Translations under genes and position numbers: made by a program | Notes under the pieces: generated by a model | Seen by the model: the letters and a program-made list of their open reading frames with translations, nothing else | Told to the model about the DNA's origin: nothing | The model's database searches: none | DNA from: Shewanella mangrovisoli | Lineage (GTDB): Bacteria; Pseudomonadota; Gammaproteobacteria; Enterobacterales; Shewanellaceae | DNA length: 64,000 nucleotides | Assembly: GCF_019457635.1 (NCBI RefSeq) | Contig: NZ_CP080412.1 | Span: forward strand, 682,001-746,000 | Direction of reading: 5' to 3' | In this document: piece after piece, positions 16,929 to 26,144 of the stretch | Layout: the number at the start of each line of letters is the position of its first letter | How positions within the stretch are numbered: the stretch's first letter is position 1

Positions 16929-17672
16929 GTGCTGTTACTCGTCAGATCTGTGTTGTTGGCTGTGTCATTGTTACTCGCGTTTATTTTTGGTGGTTTGGTC
17001 TGCTTGTTGCGACCCCGTCACCGTGACAATGTACATATGTTCGCCAAGATCTTCTCATCCGTCGCACCTATTCTAGGGCTTAAAGTCATAGTGCGTCGGC
17101 ATAAAGAGATTCAGGATGGCCCCTATATCTTTTTAGGAAACCATCAAAATAACTTCGACTTGTTCACTCATACTAAAGCCGTGCCGAAAAGCACCGTCAG
17201 CTTAGGCAAAAAGAGCTTAGTGTGGATCCCGCTATTTGGGCAGATCTACTGGTTATCGGGCAATATTCTGATCGATAGAAAAAATCGAAACAGCGCCTTC
17301 GATACCATGGCTAAAACCGCAGAAAAGATTAAACAGAACCGTTTATCAGTGTGGATTTTCCCCGAGGGTACCCGCTCACGTGGCCGCGGCCTGCTCCCCT
17401 TTAAAGCGGGCGCGTTCCATACGGCGATTGCCGCAGGGGTGCCGATAGTGCCAGTGCTCGCCTCTTGCCAGAGCCATATTAATTTAAACCGTTGGGATAA
17501 TGGGGTAGTGATCATTGAGATGATGGCGCCTATCCCGACCGAAGGGTTAGACAAAGCCGATGTGAAGGCTTTTTCTGCCCAAGTGTATGAGACTATGTCG
17601 GCAAAATTTAACGAGATAAATCGTGAAGCGGCAACATTAATGGGTAAAACTCTCGAAGGCGATGACGTATAA
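16929..17672 (+). CDS. plsC: 1-acyl-sn-glycerol-3-phosphate acyltransferase
   Basis: 247-residue inner-membrane acyltransferase that converts lysophosphatidic acid to phosphatidic acid in phospholipid synthesis. The N-terminal hydrophobic stretch (about 1-28) anchors it. The catalytic NHQNNFD (HX4D motif) is at about 71-77, and the substrate-binding FPEGTRSRG is at about 140-148. The start is set at the GTG at 16929, preceded by GGAG at 16919-16922; an in-frame ATG at 16890 lacks a ribosome site. It ends just before rraB and probably shares its transcript. Confidence 0.88.
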   Translation: MLLLVRSVLLAVSLLLAFIFGGLVCLLRPRHRDNVHMFAKIFSSVAPILGLKVIVRRHKEIQDGPYIFLGNHQNNFDLFTHTKAVPKSTVSLGKKSLVWIPLFGQIYWLSGNILIDRKNRNSAFDTMAKTAEKIKQNRLSVWIFPEGTRSRGRGLLPFKAGAFHTAIAAGVPIVPVLASCQSHINLNRWDNGVVIIEMMAPIPTEGLDKADVKAFSAQVYETMSAKFNEINREAATLMGKTLEGDDV

Positions 17673-17715
17673 TAGCGCCAATTTGAGCCAGTTTTACCTT
17701 AACGGAGACAAATCC

Positions 17716-18123
17716 ATGTCTATTGAAAGTCAATTAAAAGCCCAACTTGCCGAGAATCGTGACATAGTGCAAGCCCTGCTTGACGATGGCTCAGAGCCAG
17801 ATGCGGAATACACCATTGAGCACCATTTCTCATCTAGCAACTTCGACCGCTTAGAAAAAGCTGCCGTTGATGCATTCAAACTCGGTTTTGAAGTCAACGA
17901 CGCCGAAGAAATGGAGCTGGAAGATGGCTCAGTGATTTTCTGTTTTGATGCTATTGCTTACCACAAGTTGGAAGTGCCATTACTGGATAAAGCGACAGAG
18001 CAGTTACTGCAACTCGCGGCTAAGCAAAAAGTGGATTACGACGGTTGGGGCACTTACTTCGTTGGCGATGAAATCGACGATGAAGAAGGTGATGACGAAG
18101 AAGACGATGGTTTTCCGCACTAA
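17716..18123 (+). CDS. rraB: Ribonuclease E inhibitor RraB
   Basis: 135-residue acidic protein. The core sequence ([19 protein letters not shown], then [13 protein letters not shown]) and the strongly acidic C-terminal tail match RraB, which binds RNase E and modulates mRNA decay. The ATG at 17716 has GGAG about 10 bases upstream; an in-frame ATG at 17662 overlaps plsC and is less likely. It lies 43 bases after plsC and is followed by a terminator. Confidence 0.88.
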   Translation: MSIESQLKAQLAENRDIVQALLDDGSEPDAEYTIEHHFSSSNFDRLEKAAVDAFKLGFEVNDAEEMELEDGSVIFCFDAIAYHKLEVPLLDKATEQLLQLAAKQKVDYDGWGTYFVGDEIDDEEGDDEEDDGFPH

Positions 18124-18145
18124 TTGCCGGAATTAAACGAATAAT

Positions 18146-18172
18146 AAAAAGCCCATCTATGATGGGCTTTTT
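18146..18172 (+). terminator. Intrinsic terminator after rraB
   Basis: AAAAAGCCCATC (18146-18157), loop TAT, GATGGGC then TTTTT. The stem is perfect with A- and T-runs, so it can act in both directions between rraB and the convergent cyclase gene ending at 18191. Confidence 0.88.
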
Positions 18173-18190
18173 GCTTTACTAGGCAGAGGA

Positions 18191-19162
18191 TTAGGCAGAG
18201 GTTTGCGCCGTATGTAGGATGCTGCAATTACGGCCTTTCTGTTTCGCCTCATATAAGGCTTTGTCTGAACAGGAAATCCAGCCAGAACTGCTAGTAATAT
18301 GTTTGCCGATTTCGCACACGCCAAGGCTCACTGTGACTTTTATTTTCAGCCCTTCATACACAATAGTGGAGTCGGCAATTCTTTCCCGCAAACGCTCGGT
18401 AAAGTTGAGGGCATCGGCGCCACAGGTATTGGGCATGACCACCGCAAACTCCTCGCCACCATAACGGCCGACACAATCTGTCTCCCGCAGTGAATGGCTT
18501 AAGATATGGGCAATATGCTGAATAACCTTATCCCCTGCGACATGGCCATAGGTATCGTTGATATTTTTGAAATGGTCTATGTCTATCATGACCAGACTCG
18601 CCATCCCGGAATAACGGGCATAGAGGTCAAATTCATGCTCTAAGCATTGTTGCCAATGGCGACGATTATGCAGTTGTGTCAGGCCATCGGTTTGACTGAG
18701 GCGTTCTAACTGTTCGTTGGCGGCCTTGAGCTGTAACTTGTTGACGGCGATGTCGGTGACATCATAAATAATTACGCTGATATGGGTGATTTTTCCGGTT
18801 AATGAGGCCAGAGGTAACAGCGTCACGTTCTGGTACATAAAATCGGCCCGTCCGGTAATCGGGCGGTAGTTTTTAAACTGAAACACGTAGGGTCTTTGTT
18901 CCCAGCTGATAAAGGCTCGATTTTTCAGCATAAAAACCGATTCCATCTTTTGCTTTAACCAAGTCGCTGGCAGCTCAGGAAAACGGGTGAACAGGTTTTG
19001 CCCTTTAATCGAATTGGGGGATACGCCGCTATGGTTTTCCATAAAGCCGTTCCACAGTTGGATATTATAATCGCGATCTAATACCACTAGACCCACTTCG
19101 ATGGTTTGCACCATATCGATAAGCCAATGGAGTTCGTTCATTGCGCTTTGATCGTTTGACAT
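18191..19162 (-). CDS. PAS-GGDEF diguanylate cyclase
   Basis: 323-residue cytoplasmic protein. A PAS domain (about 10-125, with VGLVVLDRDYNIQLWNG) joins by a short helix to a GGDEF domain (about 160-320). The active-site loop is GGEEF, and an RxxD product-inhibition site (RETD) stands five residues before it, so this should be an active, feedback-inhibited c-di-GMP synthase. It lies 18 bases downstream of the receiver-CheC gene on the same strand, an operon that suggests the two act on one signal. The PAS ligand is unknown. Confidence 0.88.
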   Translation of the reverse strand: MSNDQSAMNELHWLIDMVQTIEVGLVVLDRDYNIQLWNGFMENHSGVSPNSIKGQNLFTRFPELPATWLKQKMESVFMLKNRAFISWEQRPYVFQFKNYRPITGRADFMYQNVTLLPLASLTGKITHISVIIYDVTDIAVNKLQLKAANEQLERLSQTDGLTQLHNRRHWQQCLEHEFDLYARYSGMASLVMIDIDHFKNINDTYGHVAGDKVIQHIAHILSHSLRETDCVGRYGGEEFAVVMPNTCGADALNFTERLRERIADSTIVYEGLKIKVTVSLGVCEIGKHITSSSGWISCSDKALYEAKQKGRNCSILHTAQTSA

Positions 19163-19180
19163 AAGGTAAAATCCAACTGA

Positions 19181-20176
19181 TTAATCGAGTAAATAACCGA
19201 GCTTATAACTGAGCGTCGGAATAGAGTCTTCGGTAAATAGCAGTAACAAATCGCATTGAACATTATGGTTTTCAATACGATAGTTAATCTCCATTGCTAA
19301 GGTTCTGTGCCATTTTTCCGAGTTATCATGGATTAGATCGTTCACCGTACAGTGGCGGCCCAATACCACAGGGTGAGCTTGGCTGAACTTCATATCGAGC
19401 TGCTCTGAGATCCCGTTCAGGAAGGCGCCAATCAATACGTTGCCTGTGTCGATCAACACTTCGATCTCTGTGCTGATGTCCTCGGGATTGGCCAGCCCCA
19501 TGAGTTTTGCCATGTCTTGAAAGCTCGAATCGTGGAATAACAGCAGGGCTTCTCCCGCCACGCCCGCACCAATAAATCCTTGGCAGAGGGCTGATACTGT
19601 TGAGCTTTCTTCCGTCGCTTTGAGTGCCATCGTCAGCTCGCTGACTTCGAGCACGTTCACATTTGGGATAGGCAAGAGGACAAAAACATCGAGGAGCTTG
19701 GCGAGCAGATCGGCGGCGCGCCCCATGGCGACGTTAGCGATCTCTTGGCAGGCGTCACGCATATCGACTTTGATCATCGGCGTGTCTTCCGCCTGATCTT
19801 TCTGCGTTAAGGTGAGGATGCCGTATTCCTGCAGGATATTACTGATGGCGTCGGCACTGACGGGCTTTTGAATAAAATCCAACGCGCCTAAGGCTTTAAC
19901 CCTTTCATGGGCTTTGATCTGGATATCTCCCGAGACCACAATAATCAGCGCGGGGAGATCGTTTTGCTGCACGGTCTGCAGCACTTCGTAACCATCCATG
20001 ACTGGCATATTGAGATCGAGGAAGACGACTTCGCCTTTACCTGCGCGAATCGCATCTAAGCCTTCGGCACCATTGGTGGCGTAGGTGATCTCGACATCCC
20101 ATTCTTTTGGGAGAGTACGAGCCATTTGTTTGCGCGCCATGGCGGAATCGTCACAGATGAGTACAGAGATTGTCAT
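19181..20176 (-). CDS. Response regulator with CheC-type phosphatase domain
   Basis: 331 residues. The receiver domain (1-125) has the acidic pair in LICDDSAMARK, the phospho-acceptor Asp in VVFLDLNMPVMDGY (about 54) and the conserved Lys in FIQKPVSAD. The second half is CheC/CheX-like. It holds a DxxxExxN-22-P active-site pattern (DACQEIAN, then Pro) at about 138-170. A second copy reads ExxxDxxN-22-P, with the two acidic residues exchanged. CheC proteins dephosphorylate CheY-P, so this may be a self-limiting regulator or one acting on other receivers. It is the first gene of an operon with the PAS-GGDEF cyclase. Confidence 0.85.
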   Translation of the reverse strand: MTISVLICDDSAMARKQMARTLPKEWDVEITYATNGAEGLDAIRAGKGEVVFLDLNMPVMDGYEVLQTVQQNDLPALIIVVSGDIQIKAHERVKALGALDFIQKPVSADAISNILQEYGILTLTQKDQAEDTPMIKVDMRDACQEIANVAMGRAADLLAKLLDVFVLLPIPNVNVLEVSELTMALKATEESSTVSALCQGFIGAGVAGEALLLFHDSSFQDMAKLMGLANPEDISTEIEVLIDTGNVLIGAFLNGISEQLDMKFSQAHPVVLGRHCTVNDLIHDNSEKWHRTLAMEINYRIENHNVQCDLLLLFTEDSIPTLSYKLGYLLD

Positions 20177-20634
20177 GCTGACTACAGATCCTTATTTGCC
20201 CATTTATTGAAGATAACACTAATTCTTAATCTTTGAATGACGAATTAAGCTCTTCGGGCAAGTTTGATTTATATCATCTATATGTAACCTATAGATTTTA
20301 TTTACTAATTCCATCTGTTTACCCAATTAACCCTAAGCGTTAAGGGTAAAAGACCTTGGATAATCCAATCGAATTTCGTTTATTTATCGCAAACAGAATG
20401 TATGTTTTTGCGAGTATTTATACGCTTAATTCACCCAAATGATGGCTACAGTCGGTTTGACACATCTGTAGATAAGAGCCGCTTCAATGCGATTGATGTT
20501 CAGAGATGAATACTCATAAGTAGGTGCAAATTGCATCCATGATTGAACATAAAGGGTTCACACTTCTGAAGTTATTAGGCTTCAGCCTGAGCCTAACATA
20601 ATCACTCACTAATACTTAATGGCAGCTGACAATA

Positions 20635-20652
20635 TTTTGACTCATGTCAAAA
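20635..20652. promoter_or_regulatory. Perfect 7-bp palindrome upstream of the crotonase gene
   Basis: TTTTGAC at 20635-20641 and GTCAAAA at 20646-20652, separated by TCAT, about 85 bases before the crotonase start. The symmetry and placement suit a transcription-factor operator. I cannot name the regulator. Confidence 0.4.
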
Positions 20653-20705
20653 ATTAGCCTTATGTTACATCCATTGGTGAATTATTCCAAACGTGTTAAC
20701 ATTTG

Positions 20706-20722
20706 TTCTGGCCTGACCAGTA
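20706..20722. promoter_or_regulatory. FadR-like operator
   Basis: The 17-mer TTCTGGCCTGACCAGTA matches 13 of 17 positions of the palindrome AACTGGTCTGACCAGTT, which I take as the FadR-type consensus. It lies 12 bases upstream of the crotonase start, where binding would block transcription or translation initiation. Fatty-acid control of a crotonase makes biological sense. Binding is inferred. Confidence 0.55.
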
Positions 20723-20734
20723 ACGGAATATTTC

Positions 20735-21541
20735 ATGAGTGAGCCTTGTGTGCAAGTAACGATTGAGAATGGCATTGCTTATGTCCAGCTCAATCGACCA
20801 GAAAAATATAATGCAATTAATTATTTAATGTTTAGCGAGTTGGATAAAGCGATTAAACGTATTAAATCAAATTCGCGTATTCGACTGGTGATTTTATCTG
20901 GAGCCGGAGGCCATTTTAGCTCGGGGCTGGACGTAAAGAGTGTGATGTCGGCACCGATGCAGGCATTTAAATTGCTGTTTAAATGGTTGCCAGGCAATGC
21001 CAACTTAGCGCAGAGAGTCTCCCTTGGCTGGCAGCGTTTACCCGTGCCGGTAATCGCAGTGTTGGAAGGCTGCTGCTATGGCGGTGGCATGCAAATCGCC
21101 TTAGGTGCGGATGTTAGAATTGCGAGCCCTGACAGCAAGTTATCTATTATGGAAGCAAAATGGGGGCTAGTGCCGGATATGGCGGGCTTAGTGGCGCTGA
21201 GGCAAATCATGCCCAAGGATCAGGCGATGTTACTCAGTCTTACGGCCAAAGTGTTGTCGGGCGAAGAGGCTAGTCGCTTAGGGCTAGTGACTCAGCTAAG
21301 TGATAATCCCATGTTAAGCGCGCAGCAATTGGCTCAGGAGCTTCTCAATACCTCCCCCGATGCCGCAGCGGCGATCAAGTTGAGCATCAACCGCAGTTGG
21401 ACGGCGTCGATTCGTGCACTCCTATGCCGTGAGTCGTGGAGCCAAGTGAGACTGTTACTCGGAAAAAATCGCGCGATTGCGGCGACTCGTCAGCTAAAGG
21501 ATCCCAACAAAGCTTATCAAGATCGCCAATCGAGTTGGTAG
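20735..21541 (+). CDS. Enoyl-CoA hydratase/isomerase family (crotonase) protein
   Basis: 268-residue cytoplasmic crotonase-fold enzyme. The oxyanion-hole motifs are visible: SGAGGHFSSGLDV (about 55-67) and EGCCYGGGMQIALGADVRIA (about 112-131), followed by MEAKWGLVPDMAG (about 140-152). Members hydrate enoyl-CoA or isomerise double bonds in fatty-acid or amino-acid catabolism. The canonical second catalytic Glu is not obvious, and the substrate is unknown. The ATG at 20735 is chosen because residues PCVQVTIENGIAYVQLNRPE give the standard family start. The FadR-like site just upstream suggests control by acyl-CoA. Confidence 0.85.
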   Translation: MSEPCVQVTIENGIAYVQLNRPEKYNAINYLMFSELDKAIKRIKSNSRIRLVILSGAGGHFSSGLDVKSVMSAPMQAFKLLFKWLPGNANLAQRVSLGWQRLPVPVIAVLEGCCYGGGMQIALGADVRIASPDSKLSIMEAKWGLVPDMAGLVALRQIMPKDQAMLLSLTAKVLSGEEASRLGLVTQLSDNPMLSAQQLAQELLNTSPDAAAAIKLSINRSWTASIRALLCRESWSQVRLLLGKNRAIAATRQLKDPNKAYQDRQSSW

Positions 21542-21606
21542 TAGCATCATTCTATCGAGATAACACCATAACAACGGATTACTTAAGCTTTAGAAAGGCT
21601 TGCACC

Positions 21607-22587
21607 TCAATTGGCGCCGCTCATACGGGCGGCGAATCCCCTAATGGCGCTTAAACAATTCTGCCATGCACTCTCGTTATCCAGATTTAATGCCAATGTC
21701 GTTTGCCGATAATTCGGCGCTTCTAACGTCACGGCGAGGCTTTTGCGTTGCTCTGCCGTTTCTAACGATGCGGGGTGACCATCGGGTGATTGAATATCGA
21801 GTATCGGCATAGTGAGCTTAGCTAGTTTCTCGGCGATGGCTTGGTTACGCGCCTCATCTTCGCTGTAGGGATTGATGACGATTAATACATCTGGATCGGC
21901 AATTTTCTTTTGGCTTAATAGGCTTATCAATAATCCCGCACTTTGATCTGCGGTGATCAACACTCGTTTACCGGGAAAGTCGGTGCCTACGCTGTCGAGC
22001 TGTGACATGCTTTTGACTAAAAAGTCTTCCTGCTCAAGCAGATGCTTATTGCTCTGCTCGGGTTTCACTTTTTGGCTCGGTTTATTCGAAGGGCTGCTTA
22101 ACTGCGCCGAACCTGCGGAGGTCACTTCGGTTGCCGGAGTGGCAAAGTTGGGTGCGGGCGGCTCTGTTGGCGGGGTAAGGCTTAAACTGGCCCAGCCAGC
22201 CGCATTGATATTACGTCTGACAAAGGCCATTAATCCGGGCGCATCGGCGGTGCCATTGGTGGCGGGTAAAATAATCGCGGCGCCGAGTTTTTTGCGGCCT
22301 TCCCATGAACGGACTAAGAGTTCGAGCGGCTGATCATCTATGGTGATCTGCTTAATTTCATTGGCGGGTAAATAGTTGCTCGTTCTTTTCGCCGCAGCTT
22401 GCCCCTTGGGCGCTGTGCTAGGCAGGCTCGTCTCGGCGTTCTGGGGAGTTGTCTCTGGCGCCTGAGTACTTGCTTCTGACGCCTGAGTATTGGGGTCTGG
22501 TGCTTGAGTGCTGGGATCTGCGGCGAGTAAGCTCGCACTGGCGAGAGCTAAGGCTAGGCTCAATATCGAGGGGATAATACGCACCAT
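21607..22587 (-). CDS. DUF3530 family exported protein
   Basis: About 326 residues. The signal peptide is MVRIIPSILSLALALASASLLA. A low-complexity Ser/Thr/Gln/Pro segment follows, with 7-residue repeats (DPSTQAP, DPNTQAS, EASTQAP). The globular part is an alpha/beta-hydrolase-like domain (GAAIILPATNGTADAPGL, then VLITADQSAGLLISLL, DVLIVINPY, MPILDIQSPDGHP) fitting DUF3530. The nucleophile-position sequence ADQSAG has Ser in the G-x-S-x-G-like place. The ATG at 22587 is chosen over a GTG at 22602. It is probably periplasmic; its function is unknown. It lies downstream of rapA but behind a terminator. Confidence 0.72.
   Translation of the reverse strand: MVRIIPSILSLALALASASLLAADPSTQAPDPNTQASEASTQAPETTPQNAETSLPSTAPKGQAAAKRTSNYLPANEIKQITIDDQPLELLVRSWEGRKKLGAAIILPATNGTADAPGLMAFVRRNINAAGWASLSLTPPTEPPAPNFATPATEVTSAGSAQLSSPSNKPSQKVKPEQSNKHLLEQEDFLVKSMSQLDSVGTDFPGKRVLITADQSAGLLISLLSQKKIADPDVLIVINPYSEDEARNQAIAEKLAKLTMPILDIQSPDGHPASLETAEQRKSLAVTLEAPNYRQTTLALNLDNESAWQNCLSAIRGFAARMSGAN
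22454..22516. repeat. Three 21-bp tandem repeats inside the DUF3530 gene
   Basis: Imperfect 21-base units at 22454-22474, 22475-22495 and 22496-22516, each beginning TCTGG or TCTGA. They encode the 7-residue Thr/Gln/Pro repeats just after the signal peptide. Such in-frame repeats can vary in number between strains. Confidence 0.7.
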
Positions 22588-22756
22588 AGAATTGATAACC
22601 ACCTGTGTAGTCTCATAAATTCAATTAGCTAGAGTATAACCTGAAGCGGCGTAGCAGAAGCAATTTTTGCTTGAGGTCGTGACGGCGACCGCGCATAGCA
22701 GCGCCCTAGACGCAGTCCACAGCTATACTTATTGTAAAGTCGAAAAGAGAAAATAA

Positions 22757-22784
22757 AAACGCCCAGCAATTGGCTGGGCGTTTA
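22757..22784 (-). terminator. Intrinsic terminator after rapA
   Basis: GCCCAGC (22761-22767), loop AATTG, GCTGGGC (22773-22779), flanked by an A-rich stretch at 22751-22759 that becomes a T-run on the minus strand. It lies about 50 bases beyond the rapA stop codon. Confidence 0.85.
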
Positions 22785-22835
22785 CATATTCGCTTAAGTG
22801 AGCCTGAGGCGGCTCAGGCTTACCGTCATTACGGA

Positions 22836-25742
22836 TTAGACATGGCTCACCAATACCATACGAATCGCATCGAGCTGTAGCTGACTCGCGTCGAGGTAAG
22901 TGCTCAGCTCCTGCATTTGATTACGTAGGTACTCTAATTCTTCCTCACGGATATTCGGGTTAACCGCTTTCAAGGATTCTAAACGGTCTAATTCGCCCGT
23001 CAGTTGGCTGGTCATTTTCTCACGCGCCTGGGCTACTAACTCGTTCACCGCGGCTTGGGCATATTCTTCACCCTTAGCAAATAATGGATGCAGAATCGGT
23101 TGTGAAGCTGTGACTAACTTGCTGCCAATATGGCGGTTAACCGCGCTTAACTGTTTGTCAAAGCTAGTGTAATCCACCTTAGCTGACAAATCGTTACCGT
23201 TTTTATCCAGCAATACGCGGATAGGTGTTGGTGGCAGATAACGATATAGCTGGCTGGATTTAGGAGCCGAAGCATCCGCCATATAAATCAGTTCTAAGAA
23301 CAGGGTGCCTGCGGGTAAGGCTTTGTTTTTCAAAATCGCGACGCTCGTCGTGCCTGTGTCAGAGCCAGTGATCAGATCTAAGCCTGTTTGCACTAATGGG
23401 TGCTCTTGGGTGATCAGGGCGATATCGTCACGGGATAGCGCGGTATCACGATCGAAGGTGACCGTCACGCCATCCTCATGCAGGCCTGGATAGGTTGGGA
23501 ACATCATGTGTTCGCTTGGACGCAGGATGATAGAGTTTTCACCTTTATCTTCTTGATCAACACCGATAATGTCCCACAAGCGGATCACCGAACCAATCAA
23601 CTTAGTGTCCTGATCGCTTTGGGCTAAACGCTCGACAATCGCCTTGGCCTTATCGCCACCGTGGGAGTTGATTTCCAGCAGCTTATCGCGGCCTTGCTCC
23701 ATAGCGTGTTTCAGTTCTTTGTAACGGCTTTGGGTGTGGTTGAGCAGATTGGTCAGCTCATCTTCATCACCGCCGACGAGAACATTCAACAGATCTTCGG
23801 CAAATTCACTGTACAGCACATGGCCACTTGGACAGGTCAGCTCGAAGGCATTCAGACCTTGGTGATACCAGTTGAGCAGACGCTCCTGCGCCGTATCTTG
23901 CAGATAAGGCAGGTGAATTTGGATATCGTTCTTCTGCCCGATACGGTCTAAACGGCCGATACGTTGCTCTAATAAATCTGGGTTCAATGGCAGATCGAAC
24001 AGCACTAAGTGGCTGGCGAACTGGAAGTTACGACCTTCGGAGCCGATTTCAGAACAGATCAGCGCTTGGGCGCCGCCTTCTTCTTGGGCGAAGTAGGCAC
24101 CTGCCTTGTCGCGCTCGATGATCGACATGCCTTCGTGGAAGACTGTGGCTTGAATACCTTCACGGGTACGCAGGGCTTCTTCTAAGCTCAGGGCGGTATC
24201 GGCGCCACTGGCGATGATCAGCACTTTCTTGCTGCGGTGCGATTTTAAGAACTCGATTAACCAATCCACGCGAGGATCGAATTTCCACCAACTGGCGCTG
24301 TTATCTTCAAATTCTTGGTAGAGTTTTTCAGGGCTTAGGGCTTGTGCTGCTTTTGCTTCTAAGGTCTTACGGCCACCCATCATCTCATTCACACGGGCAG
24401 CGGTGAGATACTGCTCTGGCATTGCATGGGGATAGGCGTTGAAAATACGTTTCGGGAAGCCTTTAACCGAGGCGCGGCTATTGCGATAAAGCACGCGGCC
24501 AGTGCCGTGGCGATCGAGCAATTCTTGCAGCAACTCGCTGCGGGCCGCTTGTTGCAGCTCGCTGTCGATATCTTCGGCTTGAATTAAACGAATGCTTGGG
24601 GCGATATCTTTCTCGCTCAGTAATTCTGTCAGGCTGTTGATGGCGGCATCGGATAATTTTCCGTCGCCCGCTAAGGCTTCGGCAGCAACGGCGACATCTT
24701 TGTAGCTGTTTTCTTCGGCGAGGAAGGCATCGTAGTCGTAGAAACGATCAGGGTCGAGCAAACGCAGGCGCGCAAAGTGGCTCTCATGGCCGAGTTGATC
24801 TGGCGTTGCGGTCAGCAATAATACCCCTGGCACCACTTCGCTCAATGCTTCAACCACTTGGTAGGCACGGCTCGGAGCTTCTTCGGTCCACTCTAAGTGG
24901 TGGGCCTCGTCGACGACCAGCAGATCCCAATCGGCATCGAGTGCTTGGTCGAGACGTTTCTTTTTACGTAGTAATTCGAGTGAACAAATCACTAACTGCT
25001 CGGTGTAGAAAGGATCGTCATGGTCGGCAAAGGCCTCGACACAACGGTCTTCATCAAATACCGAGAAGCGCAGGTTAAAGCGGCGCAGCATTTCCACTAA
25101 CCACTGATGGCGCAGGGTATCCGGCACAATAATCAACACCCGTTCGGCGCGGCCAGTGAGCAGTTGTTGATGGATAATCAGACCCGCTTCGATGGTTTTA
25201 CCTAAACCTACTTCGTCGGCCAGCAATACACGTGGTGCATAACGGCGACCCACTTCATGGGCAATCCACATCTGGTGGGGGATAAGACCGACGCGTGGAC
25301 CTTGTAAGCCGAGTAAATCTGAGGTCGCCAATTGATGACGCAGTAATTGGCATTGGTAACGAATGCCGAAACGGTCGAGGCGGTCAATCTGACCGGCAAA
25401 CAGGCGATCCTGCGGTTTGTTAAAGCGAATATTGTGGTTTAACAGAGTCTCACGCAGGCTGGCTTTTTCGCCCGTTTCGCTGTGGATACCGTGGTAGACG
25501 ACGAGGCCGTCTTTTTCGGTGAGTTCTTCAACCGAGAGGCTCCAGCCTTCATGGCTTTCAACCGTATCGCCAGGGTTGTATATGACACGGGTCAGGGGGG
25601 CTTCGTTGCGCGAGAACATGCGGTTCTCACCAGTCGCAGGGAATAACACTGTGACCATACGGCCTTCAACTTGTACGACTGTTCCTAAACCAAGCTCTGA
25701 CTCGGTATCACTTATCCAACGTTGTCCTAAGGCAAACGGCAT
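22836..25742 (-). CDS. rapA: RNA polymerase-associated ATPase RapA (HepA)
   Basis: 968-residue Swi2/Snf2 ATPase that binds RNA polymerase and helps recycle stalled or post-termination complexes. Length and N-terminus ([19 protein letters not shown]) match the family. Walker [17 protein letters not shown] is at about 174-189, the DEAH box [10 protein letters not shown] at about 277-286, TATPDQLG at about 312, and the late helicase motifs [12 protein letters not shown] and [11 protein letters not shown] at about 566-600. It is cytoplasmic and monocistronic, divergent from the PIN-PhoH gene. Confidence 0.96.
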   Translation of the reverse strand: MPFALGQRWISDTESELGLGTVVQVEGRMVTVLFPATGENRMFSRNEAPLTRVIYNPGDTVESHEGWSLSVEELTEKDGLVVYHGIHSETGEKASLRETLLNHNIRFNKPQDRLFAGQIDRLDRFGIRYQCQLLRHQLATSDLLGLQGPRVGLIPHQMWIAHEVGRRYAPRVLLADEVGLGKTIEAGLIIHQQLLTGRAERVLIIVPDTLRHQWLVEMLRRFNLRFSVFDEDRCVEAFADHDDPFYTEQLVICSLELLRKKKRLDQALDADWDLLVVDEAHHLEWTEEAPSRAYQVVEALSEVVPGVLLLTATPDQLGHESHFARLRLLDPDRFYDYDAFLAEENSYKDVAVAAEALAGDGKLSDAAINSLTELLSEKDIAPSIRLIQAEDIDSELQQAARSELLQELLDRHGTGRVLYRNSRASVKGFPKRIFNAYPHAMPEQYLTAARVNEMMGGRKTLEAKAAQALSPEKLYQEFEDNSASWWKFDPRVDWLIEFLKSHRSKKVLIIASGADTALSLEEALRTREGIQATVFHEGMSIIERDKAGAYFAQEEGGAQALICSEIGSEGRNFQFASHLVLFDLPLNPDLLEQRIGRLDRIGQKNDIQIHLPYLQDTAQERLLNWYHQGLNAFELTCPSGHVLYSEFAEDLLNVLVGGDEDELTNLLNHTQSRYKELKHAMEQGRDKLLEINSHGGDKAKAIVERLAQSDQDTKLIGSVIRLWDIIGVDQEDKGENSIILRPSEHMMFPTYPGLHEDGVTVTFDRDTALSRDDIALITQEHPLVQTGLDLITGSDTGTTSVAILKNKALPAGTLFLELIYMADASAPKSSQLYRYLPPTPIRVLLDKNGNDLSAKVDYTSFDKQLSAVNRHIGSKLVTASQPILHPLFAKGEEYAQAAVNELVAQAREKMTSQLTGELDRLESLKAVNPNIREEELEYLRNQMQELSTYLDASQLQLDAIRMVLVSHV

Positions 25743-26144
25743 CTTAAATTCTCATCTCTGGGCGGACTCTAACAAAGGGCGCGTATGTTATATCAATACT
25801 AGGGATATTTGAATCGCCCTCTCACCCGTTAGAGCCTAATTCCCCACACACTAGATTACAAATTGAACAGTGAAGAAAATTCTCTATAGTCGTTCGATGA
25901 TTTGTCATGCTACTGTCATATCGAGGGACCTACACTGCCCTCGAGTCACCGACTTAAACACGGGTTCGTTCGGTTGGCATTCAGAGAGAATGGTGCCAAT
26001 ATTAGTTTAAGCCGCTAGCCGTCTTTATTAAGTAGAGGCTTGAACTTTAAGATCATTCTTTACCTCGCCAACTGACATAGGAGCCATATCCACTCACCGG
26101 GAAAGAGATGTAGCATAAAAACAATCGAGCACTCTGGAGGCGCC
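25743..26144. other. Divergent rapA/phoH-like intergenic region
   Basis: 402 bases without a credible gene. It contains a Pho-box-like site (25902-25919) and a possible -10 at 25931-25936. It also holds a TTGGCA/TGCCAA inverted repeat near 25975-26000 and a long leader before the phoH-like gene. Confidence 0.65.
25902..25936 (+). promoter_or_regulatory. Pho box and -10 element of the phoH-like gene
   Basis: TTGTCAT (25902-25908), spacer GCTA, CTGTCAT (25913-25919): two 7-base direct repeats four bases apart, the architecture of a PhoB-binding Pho box, with 13 of 14 repeat positions matching CTGTCAT. TACACT at 25931-25936 lies 11 bases downstream, where a -10 element is expected in PhoB-activated promoters. 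The leader RNA would be about 200 bases. Confidence 0.6.

Larger units (their letters stand above)
20177..20734. other. 558-base intergenic region with palindromes
   Basis: Divergent space between the receiver-CheC gene (minus) and the crotonase gene (plus). No credible gene was seen. It holds several dyads: TTAACCCT/AGGGTAA around 20327-20349, TTAGGCT (20575-20581) with AGCCTAA (20590-20596), TTTTGAC-TCAT-GTCAAAA at 20635-20652, and a FadR-like site at 20706-20722. The region is AT-rich. A small RNA cannot be excluded but has no direct support. Confidence 0.6.
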
